Shown here one piece after another: positions 38,925 through 48,843 of a stretch of DNA of 64,000 bases (positions within the stretch are counted from its first letter, which is position 1; each line of letters starts with the position of its first letter). The notes under the pieces were generated by a model, which was not told the origin of the DNA, ran no database searches, and saw only the letters and a list, made by a program, of their open reading frames with translations. Both the position numbers and the translations under genes were made by a program. The DNA is from Pseudoalteromonas arabiensis (GTDB lineage Bacteria > Pseudomonadota > Gammaproteobacteria > Enterobacterales > Alteromonadaceae): assembly GCF_001550155.1 (NCBI RefSeq), contig NZ_LRUF01000019.1:248001-312000 (forward strand). Reading direction: 5' to 3'.

Positions 38925-39470
38925 GTGACTAAATTCCCAATATCATTAGTTGCTGATTGGCAATCGGCATCAGCCTATCCACATTTAACGCAGCAGCAAC
39001 AAAGCTGGTTGCTTGAAGCGGGCTCATTGACCGCTAAGCTCAAAAGTCATTGCCAACAGTTTTCTGTTCACGTGCTCAATGAAGCACCTTTTGACTTAAC
39101 CTCAGAGCAGCAAGCACTATTAAATACATCTTTAAGTCACGCATTAAACCGCGAAGTATTATTACTTTGTGATAACAAGCCTATGGTATATGCGCAAAGT
39201 TGGCTGCCAGCAGATGATACCCTAAAAAAGCAGCAATTGTTAAGTATGGGTACAAGACCTTTAGGCGATGTTATTTTCCAAGATCCCAGTCTTTTACGCA
39301 CCGAAATTGAAGTGGCTGAATTTTCAGAGCAACACCAACTAGGTTCTCTTATAAATGAATTAGGTTTAGAACCGCAGATGTTATGGGGTAGACGCAGTGT
39401 GTTTTCGCTAGCTCGTGCGCATTTTTTAGTTGCTGAAGTCTTCTTGCCTGGAGCCTATATTTACTTATGA
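38925..39470 (+). CDS. ubiC: Chorismate lyase UbiC
   Basis: Converts chorismate to 4-hydroxybenzoate and pyruvate, the first step of ubiquinone synthesis. 181 residues from a GTG start at 38925. The family block [20 protein letters not shown] is near 93-112, and [10 protein letters not shown] with VAEVFLP is near the C-terminus. Overlaps ubiA by 4 nt. Confidence 0.92.
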   Translation: MTKFPISLVADWQSASAYPHLTQQQQSWLLEAGSLTAKLKSHCQQFSVHVLNEAPFDLTSEQQALLNTSLSHALNREVLLLCDNKPMVYAQSWLPADDTLKKQQLLSMGTRPLGDVIFQDPSLLRTEIEVAEFSEQHQLGSLINELGLEPQMLWGRRSVFSLARAHFLVAEVFLPGAYIYL

Positions 39471-40345
39471 AATTAGCTGCATTACACGTCGCACACATTC
39501 CTTACTATAAGCAATTGATGCGTACCGATAAACCAATAGGGACTTTGTTATTGCTTTGGCCAACATATTGGGCACTTTGGCTTGCCAATCAAGGCGCCCC
39601 GAGTTTGCTAAATTTTGTCGTATTTAGCTTAGGGGTCTTTGTAATGCGCAGTGCCGGTTGTGTGATTAATGATTACGCAGACCGTAAAATTGATGGTTCA
39701 GTAAAACGCACAGCACAGCGCCCATTGGCTGCGGGGTTAGTTTCAAGTGGTGAGGCTCTGAGTTTATTTGTGCTGCTTATCACAGTGGCATTTGGCTTAG
39801 TGTTAATGCTCGGATGGTCAACGATATTGCTGTCGTTTGGCGCACTAGCCTTGGCATTTTGCTATCCGTTTATGAAGCGTTATACCCAGTTACCCCAAGT
39901 CGTGCTTGGGGCGGCATTTAGTTGGGCTATCCCAATGGCTTATATGGCCTCGATTGGTTCAGTTCCTGTAGAAGCATGGCTTTTATTTATTGCTAACCTT
40001 GTTTGGACTGTGGCTTATGACACCATGTATGCCATGGTTGATAGAGATGATGATTTGAAAATAGGTGTTAAATCAACGGCTATTTTGTTTGCGAGTTATG
40101 ATAGGCACATTATCTTTTTACTTAATGCCTTGTTTATAGCGATTCTTGCTTATATAGGCCTTAGTAACCAACTCGGTCTGTATTATTGGCTTGGATTAGC
40201 TGCTGGAGTTGGTTTTTTACTTTATCAACAAAAACTGATTCATAATCGAGAGCGAGATCCTTGTTTTAAAGCTTTTTTAAATAATCACTATGTGGGTTTA
40301 GTGATATTTATAGGCTTAATAGCTTCCTTGCCATTGCCATTTTAA
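39467..40345 (+). CDS. ubiA: 4-hydroxybenzoate octaprenyltransferase UbiA
   Basis: Integral membrane prenyltransferase attaching the polyprenyl tail to 4-hydroxybenzoate. 292 residues with about eight TM helices. The two Asp-rich motifs are [10 protein letters not shown] near 68-77 and [13 protein letters not shown] near 190-202. The N-terminal [20 protein letters not shown] is typical. Translationally coupled to ubiC, as in E. coli. Confidence 0.96.
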   Translation: MKLAALHVAHIPYYKQLMRTDKPIGTLLLLWPTYWALWLANQGAPSLLNFVVFSLGVFVMRSAGCVINDYADRKIDGSVKRTAQRPLAAGLVSSGEALSLFVLLITVAFGLVLMLGWSTILLSFGALALAFCYPFMKRYTQLPQVVLGAAFSWAIPMAYMASIGSVPVEAWLLFIANLVWTVAYDTMYAMVDRDDDLKIGVKSTAILFASYDRHIIFLLNALFIAILAYIGLSNQLGLYYWLGLAAGVGFLLYQQKLIHNRERDPCFKAFLNNHYVGLVIFIGLIASLPLPF

Positions 40346-40352
40346 CGGGGCA

Positions 40353-40973
40353 TTATCTCGGCGGATCTATAATTCCGCTGATCGAGGCATTTTTTCTAAA
40401 CCAGCCTGCAATCGAGTAGCGAACATCTTCTGCTGGTAATACTTCGTGCATGAAGCGTTCGCTTTCAAACATCACAAGTGTGCCTGCTTGTGGTTTTACA
40501 ATGACCTCAATATCTTTGCTTTTAGGCTTATATATGATCAGTTCACCACCTGAATCGGGTGTATTTAAATAACAGACGGTTGTAAAAATACGGTTTGAAC
40601 GACCCTTAAAGGCATCATAATGTTTTTTATAAAAGTCACCTTGTTGATATTTTGCATAATGACATTCATAGTCAAACAGCCCTAAGAAAAAACTGCGGTT
40701 TAACTGTGTCTTTATCGCTTCCATGGTCGCAAGATAAGTAATTTGTGCTTGGCTTGAACTATCAAACCAAAAGGTCTTATCTTTACGGATGGTTTTATCA
40801 ACTTGTTGATCGTTCAAACGGCCAATCCCCGCAGTATGAAAATGCGGATTTATACGATAACAATCTGCAATTAAATCAGTTAGTAAGTTTTCATCAATTG
40901 CGTTTTCAACAATAGCATAACCGGTTTGTTCTATTGCGTCTAAATAAGTGTTTGAAATAAGTTGCGCGGTCAT
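40353..40973 (-). CDS. 2-oxoglutarate/Fe(II) oxygenase, prolyl-hydroxylase-like
   Basis: 206-residue oxygenase of the SM-20/PHD type. The iron triad H-x-D...H is seen in KKHYDAF and FMHEVLP. The 2-oxoglutarate Arg is in VRYSIAGWFRK. The order HYDAF, CYLNTPDSGGEL, VIVKPQAGTLVMFESERF, HEVLP, RYSIAGW parallels the catalytic domain of animal PHD2 and Pseudomonas PPHD, which hydroxylates a proline of EF-Tu. The substrate here is unknown. It converges with ubiA with a 7-bp gap. Confidence 0.82.
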   Translation of the reverse strand: MTAQLISNTYLDAIEQTGYAIVENAIDENLLTDLIADCYRINPHFHTAGIGRLNDQQVDKTIRKDKTFWFDSSSQAQITYLATMEAIKTQLNRSFFLGLFDYECHYAKYQQGDFYKKHYDAFKGRSNRIFTTVCYLNTPDSGGELIIYKPKSKDIEVIVKPQAGTLVMFESERFMHEVLPAEDVRYSIAGWFRKNASISGIIDPPR

Positions 40974-41108
40974 TCATGTGCACAATCAAAAAAAGGTGCG
41001 TAAGTGTATCTGAAAAAAAGAATCATGCACGCTTTTTATGCAGTATGTTGATGATTAAGTGAAGAAGGGAGCTAGCCTTTGTTTGCAAGACTAGCTTAAA
41101 TGTATGCG

Positions 41109-41996
41109 TTAGTTGTGACTAGATAACGCTGTCTTTTCAATTAAATCTAATAAATGACTAATGTGCGAGTTTTCATTAACCTGCTCATTCGTTTGAATAA
41201 CTAATTGTTCATGAGCGATCCCTTTATTCGTTTTCAATAAAAGTAGCTCAGGGTCAGAAGAAACACTGTTAGCATGCTCAATGCTTGCAATGGCAATATG
41301 ATCTGACTTTTTAAGGCCATCCATCACTTGTTCAATACTACCAACTTTAATGCTTGATGATTTATTGAATGAGTCAACTGCTTCGGTAAGCATCGTCTGA
41401 ACTTGCTTCGACTGTGCAAAACAACTGTACATTGGGTAGTCAGCCAAATCACGTTTACTAATATCGCTCTTATTAGCAAGCGGGTGATCTTTTGAAACAA
41501 ATAAGATAAGTTGGTCTGGTAAGTGGATGTCGCTGCCAATACTATTCATTGCCTGCGAGCACACGCTTATGTCTATTTCACCCAGTTGCAATTTACGAAT
41601 GAGTTCGCCTTGCTCTTGTAGTTGCATTTCAATTTTGACATGTGGGTACTGAGCTAAAAATTGCCCACAAGAAACAGGTACAACAGTACTCGCTTTAGTC
41701 GTGTAACCAATGACAAGCTTTTCGTTTACGCAGCCATTTAATGATTCAAATAAACGTTTCTTCGTTTCTTCTAAATTATTAAGCGTTTGTTGCGCGTATT
41801 CTAGGAAAAGCTCACCCTCTTTGGTTAGTTTAACCGAACGTGTAGAGCGGGTGACAAGCTCATAGCCGATTTCATCTTCGAGTGTTTGAATACTGCGAGT
41901 TAATGCTGAAGTACTAATTTGGGTTTTTTCTGCAGCTTGGCGGAAATGCCTGAGCACGCCTAGTGCAACGAATTGTTCAAGTTGTTCAAATCTCAC
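41109..41996 (-). CDS. LysR family transcriptional regulator
   Basis: 295 residues. The N-terminal winged helix-turn-helix (about 1-60) reads MRFEQLEQFVALGVLRHFRQ and TSALTRSIQTLEDEIG. The effector domain (about 90-290) contains LVIGYTTKASTVVPVS. The target is not evident: the flanking genes are on the same strand (HD-GYP upstream) or transcribed separately. A small dyad TTTAC-N9-GTAAA lies upstream at 42052-42070 and may be an autoregulatory site. Confidence 0.92.
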   Translation of the reverse strand: MRFEQLEQFVALGVLRHFRQAAEKTQISTSALTRSIQTLEDEIGYELVTRSTRSVKLTKEGELFLEYAQQTLNNLEETKKRLFESLNGCVNEKLVIGYTTKASTVVPVSCGQFLAQYPHVKIEMQLQEQGELIRKLQLGEIDISVCSQAMNSIGSDIHLPDQLILFVSKDHPLANKSDISKRDLADYPMYSCFAQSKQVQTMLTEAVDSFNKSSSIKVGSIEQVMDGLKKSDHIAIASIEHANSVSSDPELLLLKTNKGIAHEQLVIQTNEQVNENSHISHLLDLIEKTALSSHN

Positions 41997-42051
41997 TTTA
42001 AATAGTCCCTTGTTATAAGTAAGCCCTTACATCCAGGCAAAATAATTATAC

Positions 42052-42070
42052 TTTACGATGGCATAGTAAA
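42052..42070. promoter_or_regulatory. Candidate LysR operator
   Basis: TTTAC and GTAAA arms separated by 9 bp, in the promoter region of the LysR gene. The size and position suit a T-N11-A type site, but the arms are short and may be chance. Confidence 0.3.
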
Positions 42071-42115
42071 TTATAGTACCTATTTTGGAAAGTGTTGTTT
42101 TACCGAAAAGTTACA

Positions 42116-43642
42116 CTAATCAGGGTATCGGTCTTTAATCTCTAGGAAAAGTGTTAAATTTTCAAGTAATATATCGACTAAAGTTGGATCAAAATGTTTC
42201 CCGCGTTGTTCTTTTATTAATGTTAATGCGTCTTCTAATGACCACGCTTTTTTATAGCAGCGATCGCTGCATAGCGCATCGAATACATCGGCAATAGCGG
42301 TAATACGGCCGACAATATGAATATTACTCCCTGCTAAACCTTGAGGATAACCTGTACCATCCCACTTTTCATGATGTTGATGAGAGATTGTTGCACCACA
42401 ATTTAAAATCTCATTACTTGAATTTTTTAGTATTTCATAGCCGATTTGAGCGTGACTTTTCATTATCTCCCATTCTTGCTCATCTAATTTGCCAGGTTTA
42501 TTTAGGATATTGTCAGGAATGCTTATTTTTCCTATGTCGTGCAATGGGGAGGCAAGTTTAATAATTTCACACTGAAATGGATCTAACTGAGAGAGTTTTG
42601 CTAAGAGTTCACTGTAAAGTGCGACACGCTTTACGTGTGAGCCTGTTTCTTTTGAGCGTTTTTCAACTGCTTCACCCAAGATATACGATAACTCTTTTTG
42701 TGAATCTTTTACCATCTCGCGTAGTTTTAGGTTGTCATAAGCCAGTGCTATATTGTTTGCATAAAACTCAAGAAGCTGATGATCTGTTGGCTGAAGCTTT
42801 GTGCCTTTGTGCACGTATAGCATGGTTTCAAGGCCAGCTTTAGTTGGAAAATACCCTATATAGTCAGTACTTGTTTTTAATGAAGACTTACGATCATGGG
42901 CATCTATAAATAAGCTTTTTACTTCATCAGGAATTGTGCTTTGTTTTGGCGTTGGACCCACGCCAGATGCGGCGAGCAATTGGAAGTCAGTGGCGGGGGA
43001 TGATTGCAAGTTGACGGCGGCAGCGCAGTATATTTGGGCATCATTTATACCCATCACGTTGGTGACATGACTTAAAATTGTTGATGCAAACTCACGAACA
43101 CTCTCGCATTTTAAAAAGTTTGCCGAAGCATTAATTATTTGCTCAAGACCATGTTTATGACGGTCAATGATCTGAATGTCGCGATGCGCTCTCAGGGCAG
43201 AATAAAGTAATGTTTTGATTTTTATTGCAGTGAGCTCTGTTTTGTTCTTATAGTCGTTTATGTCGTAATCACGAATAATAGATTCCTCAGGTGCTTCACC
43301 AGGTTGTCCTGTTCTTAATATTAGGCGAATATCGTGATTATCGATGTCATCACGTATATATTGAATTAAATCAAGCCCTGCATGATTGGTTTCCATAACA
43401 ACATCAACCAAAGCCACTGAGAAGGGGATGTCCTTTTTTAAAAACTCTTTGGCTTCGGCTGCCGAATAGGCATCGTAAAAGCGCAATCCTTTCCCTTCAA
43501 AGGTGAAACCTGCAAGCACAAGCTTAGTGACCTGATGGATATCTTCTTCGTCGTCAACAACAAGAATGTGCCAATATTCAGGCTCTTCAGTTTGTATATT
43601 ACTTTCTTCTAATGGTTCATCAGAAAACAAAAAGTCATCCAC
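42116..43642 (-). CDS. Response regulator with DUF3369 and HD-GYP domains
   Basis: Predicted c-di-GMP phosphodiesterase under phosphorelay control. 508 residues from GTG 43642 (DDFLFSDEPLEE); the frame is open 45 codons upstream into the preceding gene. The receiver domain (about 25-150) has ILVVDDEEDIH and the phosphoacceptor Asp in ALVDVVMETN. A DUF3369 segment follows (about 165-310), then the HD-GYP domain (about 325-500) with LHDIGKISIPD, SHAQIGYEIL and HHEKWDGTGYP: all metal-binding His and Asp are present. A cognate kinase is not in the window. Confidence 0.92.
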   Translation of the reverse strand: MDDFLFSDEPLEESNIQTEEPEYWHILVVDDEEDIHQVTKLVLAGFTFEGKGLRFYDAYSAAEAKEFLKKDIPFSVALVDVVMETNHAGLDLIQYIRDDIDNHDIRLILRTGQPGEAPEESIIRDYDINDYKNKTELTAIKIKTLLYSALRAHRDIQIIDRHKHGLEQIINASANFLKCESVREFASTILSHVTNVMGINDAQIYCAAAVNLQSSPATDFQLLAASGVGPTPKQSTIPDEVKSLFIDAHDRKSSLKTSTDYIGYFPTKAGLETMLYVHKGTKLQPTDHQLLEFYANNIALAYDNLKLREMVKDSQKELSYILGEAVEKRSKETGSHVKRVALYSELLAKLSQLDPFQCEIIKLASPLHDIGKISIPDNILNKPGKLDEQEWEIMKSHAQIGYEILKNSSNEILNCGATISHQHHEKWDGTGYPQGLAGSNIHIVGRITAIADVFDALCSDRCYKKAWSLEDALTLIKEQRGKHFDPTLVDILLENLTLFLEIKDRYPD

Positions 43643-43694
43643 GCACGTACCACTTATTGTTGTTTCTCGTAACAATAAGTATAGAAGCAGAAAT

Positions 43695-44102
43695 TTACTC
43701 TGCCTTATCTGAAAGTGGTTTTTTTTCGATATTCTGAAGTTCGATTTCGATTGCATCGCACGAAATGTGGATTTCATACAAGGACGTTAATAACGATAAA
43801 GCGAGACTAGCAAGGCTTATCCCAAATAGCACAATGCCTGTGGTATTAAACTCAATAAATAAAGCAAACATAGAAAGTGTACACATAAAAAATGAAGCTA
43901 CACCATATACTTGCATCACTCTAATTAATTTAATTCGCTTTCTAAGGTTTTCGATTTGTGCAACAACTAAAGGACGAATGCTGTCACCTTCACGTGCGTT
44001 AAGCTCACGAATTAACTGAGCAAGTACTAAAAAGCGATTCGTATATGCTAGCAACAAAAGAGAAATTGCAGGGAAGAGTAGTCCAGGGGTTGTAAGTGTC
44101 AT
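43695..44102 (-). CDS. DUF2721 family membrane protein
   Basis: 135 residues from ATG 44102, chosen because AGGCGG lies just before it; an upstream ATG would add 12. Three hydrophobic segments are visible (about 6-26, 65-85, 90-112), separated by a charged RENLRKRIKLIR-like loop. The family is uncharacterised. It lies 52 bp upstream of the HD-GYP regulator on the same strand, so a shared transcript is likely. Confidence 0.8.
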   Translation of the reverse strand: MTLTTPGLLFPAISLLLLAYTNRFLVLAQLIRELNAREGDSIRPLVVAQIENLRKRIKLIRVMQVYGVASFFMCTLSMFALFIEFNTTGIVLFGISLASLALSLLTSLYEIHISCDAIEIELQNIEKKPLSDKAE

Positions 44103-44188
44103 TAAGCCGCCTTTAAATATGGGTTGCACAAAGGTCAATAGCTAGAGTAGCTTAGGTTTAAAGTCGTGCAAAGTAAAAGAGAATCAAT

Positions 44189-44554
44189 TTGCAAAAAAAT
44201 AATTTAAATCAAGATAATACTGGTGATTCATTTACTTGGGTGGGGATTTTTAGGGCTGAGAACGCCTTGCAAGCTAACATAATTAAAGGACTGTTAGAAA
44301 GCGCAGGAATTCAATGTGAGCTGCAAGGCGAAATGTTACAAGGCGCTCTCGGCGAGATCCCATTTGAGCAAACGGGAGTCGAAGTACGAGTTTATGCGAT
44401 AAAAGAGCGCCAGGCGCGCGAAATATTGATAAACTACCAGCAAGTGAAACAATCTGCTCCTGACTGGGTTTGCCCAACATGTAGCGAGCTTAATGGGTCA
44501 ACGTTTGAAATATGTTGGTCTTGTGGGACTGTAAAGAATGACGAAAGCGAATAA
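44189..44554 (+). CDS. DUF2007 domain protein with a C-terminal zinc ribbon
   Basis: 121 residues from TTG 44189. The N-terminal half (about 15-85) resembles DUF2007, a small putative signal-transducing domain: WVGIFRAENALQANIIKGLL and GVEVRVYAIKERQAREIL. The C-terminus has a four-cysteine zinc ribbon, CPTC and CWSCG, as in RanBP2-type fingers. No sure role. It overlaps the next gene by 17 nt. Confidence 0.75.
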   Translation: MQKNNLNQDNTGDSFTWVGIFRAENALQANIIKGLLESAGIQCELQGEMLQGALGEIPFEQTGVEVRVYAIKERQAREILINYQQVKQSAPDWVCPTCSELNGSTFEICWSCGTVKNDESE

Positions 44555-45128
44555 TTTTCAACGTATTAGAGAATTAAACTATTTACAAAAGGCGGTTTTA
44601 GGTGGCGCATTGCTTGAGCGTATGTTGCCTAACTATGCCCTATTTAGCGAAGCCACGGGGTTTGGTGACGGATCCGTGTTTCGTAGTGCGTTAAGTGTGT
44701 GTTGGGAGAAAATTTTACTACCCAAAAGTAAAATTAGTCTTGAGAAGCAAATTGAGAAAATTGAGCCTAATGTACCTGAATTAAATGATTTTGATATGTT
44801 TGGCGTATACCCAGCGATTGATACGGCAACTGCATTGCTTGGAATGCTGCATGGTTTAATGGCAAAAGATGAACAAGAATTTCTAAACATCAGTAAAATT
44901 TCTCAGGCCTCAGTCGCACGTTATATTGAGTATCAACTGACCGTCGATGGTGAGTTGGCTGATAACAAGGCCGTACGTGAGCACCCTTTAATGCAATATG
45001 AAATTGATGTTCTTGCTGAACTTATTGATTTTGTAGAGCAAATGGGCCGAATTACCTCAGAAAACGTTAAAGAGCTTAAGCAGCTTGCAGTATCTGACGG
45101 CCAAACCAATATTGGTATTGCAATTTAA
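44538..45128 (+). CDS. yjaG: YjaG family protein (DUF416)
   Basis: 196 residues of the DUF416 family, as E. coli YjaG. Family features: LGGALLERMLPNYALFSEAT near 22-41, VCWEKIL near 55, FGVYPAIDTATALL near 87-100. It is helical and cytoplasmic; the function is not known. Overlaps the upstream DUF2007 gene by 17 nt, so the two are probably co-translated. Confidence 0.85.
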   Translation: MTKANNFQRIRELNYLQKAVLGGALLERMLPNYALFSEATGFGDGSVFRSALSVCWEKILLPKSKISLEKQIEKIEPNVPELNDFDMFGVYPAIDTATALLGMLHGLMAKDEQEFLNISKISQASVARYIEYQLTVDGELADNKAVREHPLMQYEIDVLAELIDFVEQMGRITSENVKELKQLAVSDGQTNIGIAI

Positions 45129-45190
45129 TGTTCAGTAATGCGTATTTTCGCTGTAAAATGCGCGTTTGTTTTTTATTGGCGGAGTAATTG

Positions 45191-46204
45191 ATGCGAATTT
45201 TAGGTATTGAATCATCATGTGATGAAACAGGTATTGCCATTTACGATGATGAACAAGGCTTATTAGCACATCAACTATACAGCCAAGTCAAAGTGCATGC
45301 AGACTATGGCGGTGTAGTGCCAGAACTTGCATCACGAGACCATGTACGCAAAACCTTACCGTTAATTGATGCGGCGTTTGCACAAGCGGGTTGCGGCCCA
45401 GAAGATTTAGATGGCATTGCTTATACGGCAGGCCCAGGCCTTGTGGGGGCTTTACTTGTGGGCACCTCGATTGGCCGTTCACTAGCCTATGGCTGGAACA
45501 TCCCCGCTGTGGCTGTTCACCATATGGAGGGTCATTTACTTGCCCCTATGCTTGAAGAAGAGCAGCCTGAATTTCCGTTTATTGCGCTGCTTGTCTCGGG
45601 CGGTCATACTATGATGGTTAAAGTGTCAGGTATTGGTGAGTACGAAGTATTAGGTGAGTCGGTGGATGATGCGGCGGGTGAAGCGTTTGACAAAACCGCT
45701 AAATTATTAGGTCTTGATTACCCTGGCGGCCCTCGTCTAGCAAAACTTGCGGAGCAAGGTACACCAGAGCGATTTGTATTCCCACGCCCGATGACAGATA
45801 AACCAGGTTTAGACTTTAGCTTTAGTGGTTTGAAAACCGCAGCATCAATAGCGATTCGTGATAACGATGATGATGAGCAAACTAAAGCTGACATCGCACA
45901 TGCATTCCAAACAGCCGTTATTGATACACTTATTATTAAATGTAAACGTGCATTAAAGCAAACAGGCATTAAGCGTTTAGTGATTGCAGGTGGTGTAAGT
46001 GCCAATGTTCAACTACGTTCGCAGCTAGAACGTGTAATGCAAGGTATGAAAGGGCGCGTGTATTACCCGCGCACAGAGTTTTGTACAGATAATGGCGCAA
46101 TGATCGCTTATGCCGGTATGCAGCGCTTAAAAGCAGGGCAATTTGCAAGCCTTGATATGAAAACTAAGCCGCGCTGGCCAATCGATTCACTTGAGCCGTT
46201 ATAA
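45191..46204 (+). CDS. tsaD: tRNA N6-adenosine threonylcarbamoyltransferase TsaD
   Basis: Makes the t6A37 modification of ANN-decoding tRNAs with TsaB and TsaE. 337 residues from ATG 45191, preceded by GGAG at 8 nt; a TTG directly upstream is rejected. The metal-binding HMEGHL motif is near 111-116, with [13 protein letters not shown] near 5-17 and [10 protein letters not shown] near 133-142. In E. coli tsaD is divergent from and adjacent to rpsU; here rpsU lies about 41 kb away in the matching orientation. Confidence 0.97.
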   Translation: MRILGIESSCDETGIAIYDDEQGLLAHQLYSQVKVHADYGGVVPELASRDHVRKTLPLIDAAFAQAGCGPEDLDGIAYTAGPGLVGALLVGTSIGRSLAYGWNIPAVAVHHMEGHLLAPMLEEEQPEFPFIALLVSGGHTMMVKVSGIGEYEVLGESVDDAAGEAFDKTAKLLGLDYPGGPRLAKLAEQGTPERFVFPRPMTDKPGLDFSFSGLKTAASIAIRDNDDDEQTKADIAHAFQTAVIDTLIIKCKRALKQTGIKRLVIAGGVSANVQLRSQLERVMQGMKGRVYYPRTEFCTDNGAMIAYAGMQRLKAGQFASLDMKTKPRWPIDSLEPL

Positions 46205-46207
46205 GGC

Positions 46208-46810
46208 TTATTCATTTTCTGGGGCTTTTTTCTTAGCCCCAACTTTTGGCTCATCACCACACATCAAACGTGTCATGTTCGCTCTGTGGCGAAAAATAAT
46301 TAATACCGTTAAAAATGTGACTGGTAATGTATAAAGTGGCTTTATCCACCATGTGTAAAGAGGCGCAAGAGAGACGGTCACTAATGCCGCGAGTGATGAA
46401 TAACGTGTAATTGCAATAATTAGTAGCCAAGTTGTGATTAGCATCCCACCTAAAGATAAGCCTATAGGAAGCAAGGTACCAAAAGCAGTGGCAACGGCTT
46501 TTCCGCCTTTAAAGCCAAAAAATAATGGATACATGTGACCTAGGCATGCTGCAACACCGATGAGACCGAGCATCAGAGGCTCTATGTTTAAAAAGTAAGC
46601 GCCCCAAACTGGGATCGTTCCTTTCAATATGTCAAACACAAGCACTAATGCAGCGGGTAACTTTCCACCGAGGCGGTAAACGTTGGTCGCTCCAGGGTTA
46701 TTCGATCCATGACTGCGTGGGTCTGGTAGCCTAAATAGCCGAGAAACAAGGATAGCGGACGAAACCGATCCTAGTAAATAGGCTAAAACTAACATTAAAA
46801 CTGCTAACAC
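46208..46810 (-). CDS. plsY: Acyl-phosphate:glycerol-3-phosphate acyltransferase PlsY
   Basis: First acylation in phospholipid synthesis, in the inner membrane. 200 residues from GTG 46810 (GGAAGC upstream). About five TM segments. Conserved loops are [16 protein letters not shown] near 35-50, [21 protein letters not shown] near 91-111 and the RHRANMTRL loop near the end. Converges with tsaD (3-bp gap), diverges from folB. Confidence 0.95.
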   Translation of the reverse strand: MLAVLMLVLAYLLGSVSSAILVSRLFRLPDPRSHGSNNPGATNVYRLGGKLPAALVLVFDILKGTIPVWGAYFLNIEPLMLGLIGVAACLGHMYPLFFGFKGGKAVATAFGTLLPIGLSLGGMLITTWLLIIAITRYSSLAALVTVSLAPLYTWWIKPLYTLPVTFLTVLIIFRHRANMTRLMCGDEPKVGAKKKAPENE

Positions 46811-47037
46811 GCGCTTCCTTATTTTTTAATCGGCACTTTTGGGCTATCATTGGCGGCAAAACCGTCTGCCGCTATTTTTCGATTAGATTGTTACAAAAAA
46901 ATACTAACAATCTATCCGTCATTGTAGGGGTAATTTCAATATATTAAAACATTATGACAGCTTATAAAGCGTATTATTAAGATCAATAGGCGCATAAGGT
47001 TGTTTTACCTTACATATTTATGTCATTTGGAGTCTTA

Positions 47038-47394
47038 ATGGACAAGGTATATATATCACAACTGCACGTAGACACCATCATCGGTGTATATGATTTTGAA
47101 AAAGAAAGTAAACAAAGCTTATATTTTGACATTGAAATGCTTTGTGATATCTCAGCCGCTGCAGCAACCGATGATATAAACCTTGCGCTTGATTATGCAA
47201 AAGTGAGTGAGCGTGTCATTGAACATACAACGGCGAAGCCTGTTGAGTTGCTTGAAACCTTAGTTGAGCAATTAGCTGCACTTATTCTTACTGAATTTGC
47301 CACCAACCAAGTGACTATTCGTGTCAGTAAACCAGCCGCTGTGCCACAAGCGCAAACGGTGGGCGTTGAGATCACCCGCCGTAAGGTGAGCTAA
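47038..47394 (+). CDS. folB: Dihydroneopterin aldolase FolB
   Basis: Folate synthesis. 118 residues from ATG 47038, chosen because TTGGAG precedes it and MDKVYISQLHVDTIIGVYD matches the family start; an upstream in-frame ATG lacks a site. Catalytic Glu and Lys positions fall in GVYDFEKESKQSL and ITIRVSKPAA-like segments. folK follows after 2 bp. Confidence 0.94.
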   Translation: MDKVYISQLHVDTIIGVYDFEKESKQSLYFDIEMLCDISAAAATDDINLALDYAKVSERVIEHTTAKPVELLETLVEQLAALILTEFATNQVTIRVSKPAAVPQAQTVGVEITRRKVS

Positions 47395-47396
47395 TA

Positions 47397-47885
47397 ATGG
47401 CGCAAATATTTATTAGTCTAGGTTCTAATGTCAATAAAGAGCATTATCTTCGCCAAGCGCTCATAGCCTTGAAACCTTACTTCCCCGATTTTGTACACTC
47501 ATCAGTTTATGAGAGTGAAGCGGTTGGTTTTGCAGGGAGTAATTTTTATAATTCAGTGGTTGCGGCCAAAACGGATATGCCTCTTGAGAAGTTGTGCAAA
47601 TTATTGAAACAAATTGAGCTTGATAATGGTCGTACCCGTGCAGATAAAAAGTTTAGCCCGCGTACACTCGATTTAGACTTACTTTTTTATGATGATGTTA
47701 TATGCGATTATCCTGCACAATTACCGCGAGATGAAATTACAAAAAATGCTTTTGTGCTTCAGCCTTTAGCAGAAATAGCTCCCGATTTTTTTCACCCCGT
47801 AGCGAAGCTAACCCTGTCTCAGCTATGGGATAATTATGATAACCCGCAACAAAAACTATGGAAGGTGGAGTTTACTAACCCATGA
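47397..47885 (+). CDS. folK: 2-amino-4-hydroxy-6-hydroxymethyldihydropteridine pyrophosphokinase
   Basis: Next folate step after FolB. 162 residues. Signature [15 protein letters not shown] at 8-22, [20 protein letters not shown] near 80-99 (catalytic Arg and the two magnesium Asp), [20 protein letters not shown]. Overlaps uppP by 4 nt. The folB-folK-uppP unit resembles the tsaD-side neighbourhood in E. coli, with folK added. Confidence 0.95.
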   Translation: MAQIFISLGSNVNKEHYLRQALIALKPYFPDFVHSSVYESEAVGFAGSNFYNSVVAAKTDMPLEKLCKLLKQIELDNGRTRADKKFSPRTLDLDLLFYDDVICDYPAQLPRDEITKNAFVLQPLAEIAPDFFHPVAKLTLSQLWDNYDNPQQKLWKVEFTNP

Positions 47886-48682
47886 GTATTATTGAGATAA
47901 TTGTTTTAGCTTTAATTCAAGGACTGACTGAGTTTTTACCTATTTCTAGCTCAGCGCATTTAATTCTTCCGTCGCAGATTCTCGGGTGGCAAGACCAAGG
48001 TTTAGCATTTGATGTGGCTGTTCACGTTGGAACCTTAGGTGCAGTTGTTTTGTACTTTAGAAAAGAAGTGGTCGATATTCTTGGTGCTTGGTTTAAATCG
48101 TTTGGCTCACAAGGTGCAACCGATGATAGTAAGCTAGGCTGGTGGATCATAGTAGGCACGATACCTGCCGCTATTCTTGGGCTTATTTTTAAAGATTTAA
48201 TAGAGCTTTACCTACGTAGTGCATGGGTGATCGCGGTAACGACTATTTTATTTGGCTTATTACTTTGGTATGCCGATGCAAAAGGTAAGCAAACCAAAAC
48301 GATTTACCAACTGAACTGGAAATCTGCACTGATGATCGGCATGGCACAGGCGATGGCTATGATCCCAGGCACATCACGGTCAGGTATTACTATGACCGCA
48401 GGTTTAATGCTGGGTATGAATAAGCAAAGTGCCGCGCGCTTCTCATTTTTATTGGCCATTCCTGTTATTTTAATGATGGGACTATATTACACAATAGAGT
48501 TGGCTTTAGGCGATCATATCGTTGAGTGGAATACCTTGATGCTTGGTGCTGGCTTATCTTTTATATCTGCGTATGCCTGTATTTTCTTTTTCTTAAAAGT
48601 GATTGAGCGTATGGGGATGATGCCATTTGTTATCTATCGTTTACTACTTGGTGTCGGTTTGTTTGCATTTTTAATGCTGTAA
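47882..48682 (+). CDS. uppP: Undecaprenyl-diphosphatase UppP (BacA)
   Basis: Recycles undecaprenyl pyrophosphate for cell-wall synthesis; its overproduction gives bacitracin resistance in E. coli. 266 residues with about eight TM helices. Active-site motifs are [17 protein letters not shown] near 14-30 and [14 protein letters not shown] near 161-174. Last gene of the folB unit, with a strong terminator. Confidence 0.96.
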   Translation: MSIIEIIVLALIQGLTEFLPISSSAHLILPSQILGWQDQGLAFDVAVHVGTLGAVVLYFRKEVVDILGAWFKSFGSQGATDDSKLGWWIIVGTIPAAILGLIFKDLIELYLRSAWVIAVTTILFGLLLWYADAKGKQTKTIYQLNWKSALMIGMAQAMAMIPGTSRSGITMTAGLMLGMNKQSAARFSFLLAIPVILMMGLYYTIELALGDHIVEWNTLMLGAGLSFISAYACIFFFLKVIERMGMMPFVIYRLLLGVGLFAFLML

Positions 48683-48708
48683 GTAGAGATTCAGCTTGAT
48701 TAGAAAAG

Positions 48709-48732
48709 CACCTCAAATTGAGGTGTTTTTTT
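48709..48732 (+). terminator. Intrinsic terminator of uppP
   Basis: CACCTC and GAGGTG form the stem (extendable by AA/TT) with an AAATT loop, followed by seven U; AAAAG lies upstream. Confidence 0.88.
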
Positions 48733-48843
48733 ATGTTGGTTATTTGGCAAAAGTCTATTGCCGTGTAGTAATGGTAAGTAAAGCTTATATTTGGCATTAT
48801 AACGGCTTATTTTATCTATCATTCATTTTGCTCAGGACAGTAG

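Noticed and set aside
43643..43777. N-terminal extension of the HD-GYP regulator
   Set aside because: It overlaps the DUF2721 gene and does not resemble a receiver domain; GTG 43642 fits the family start.
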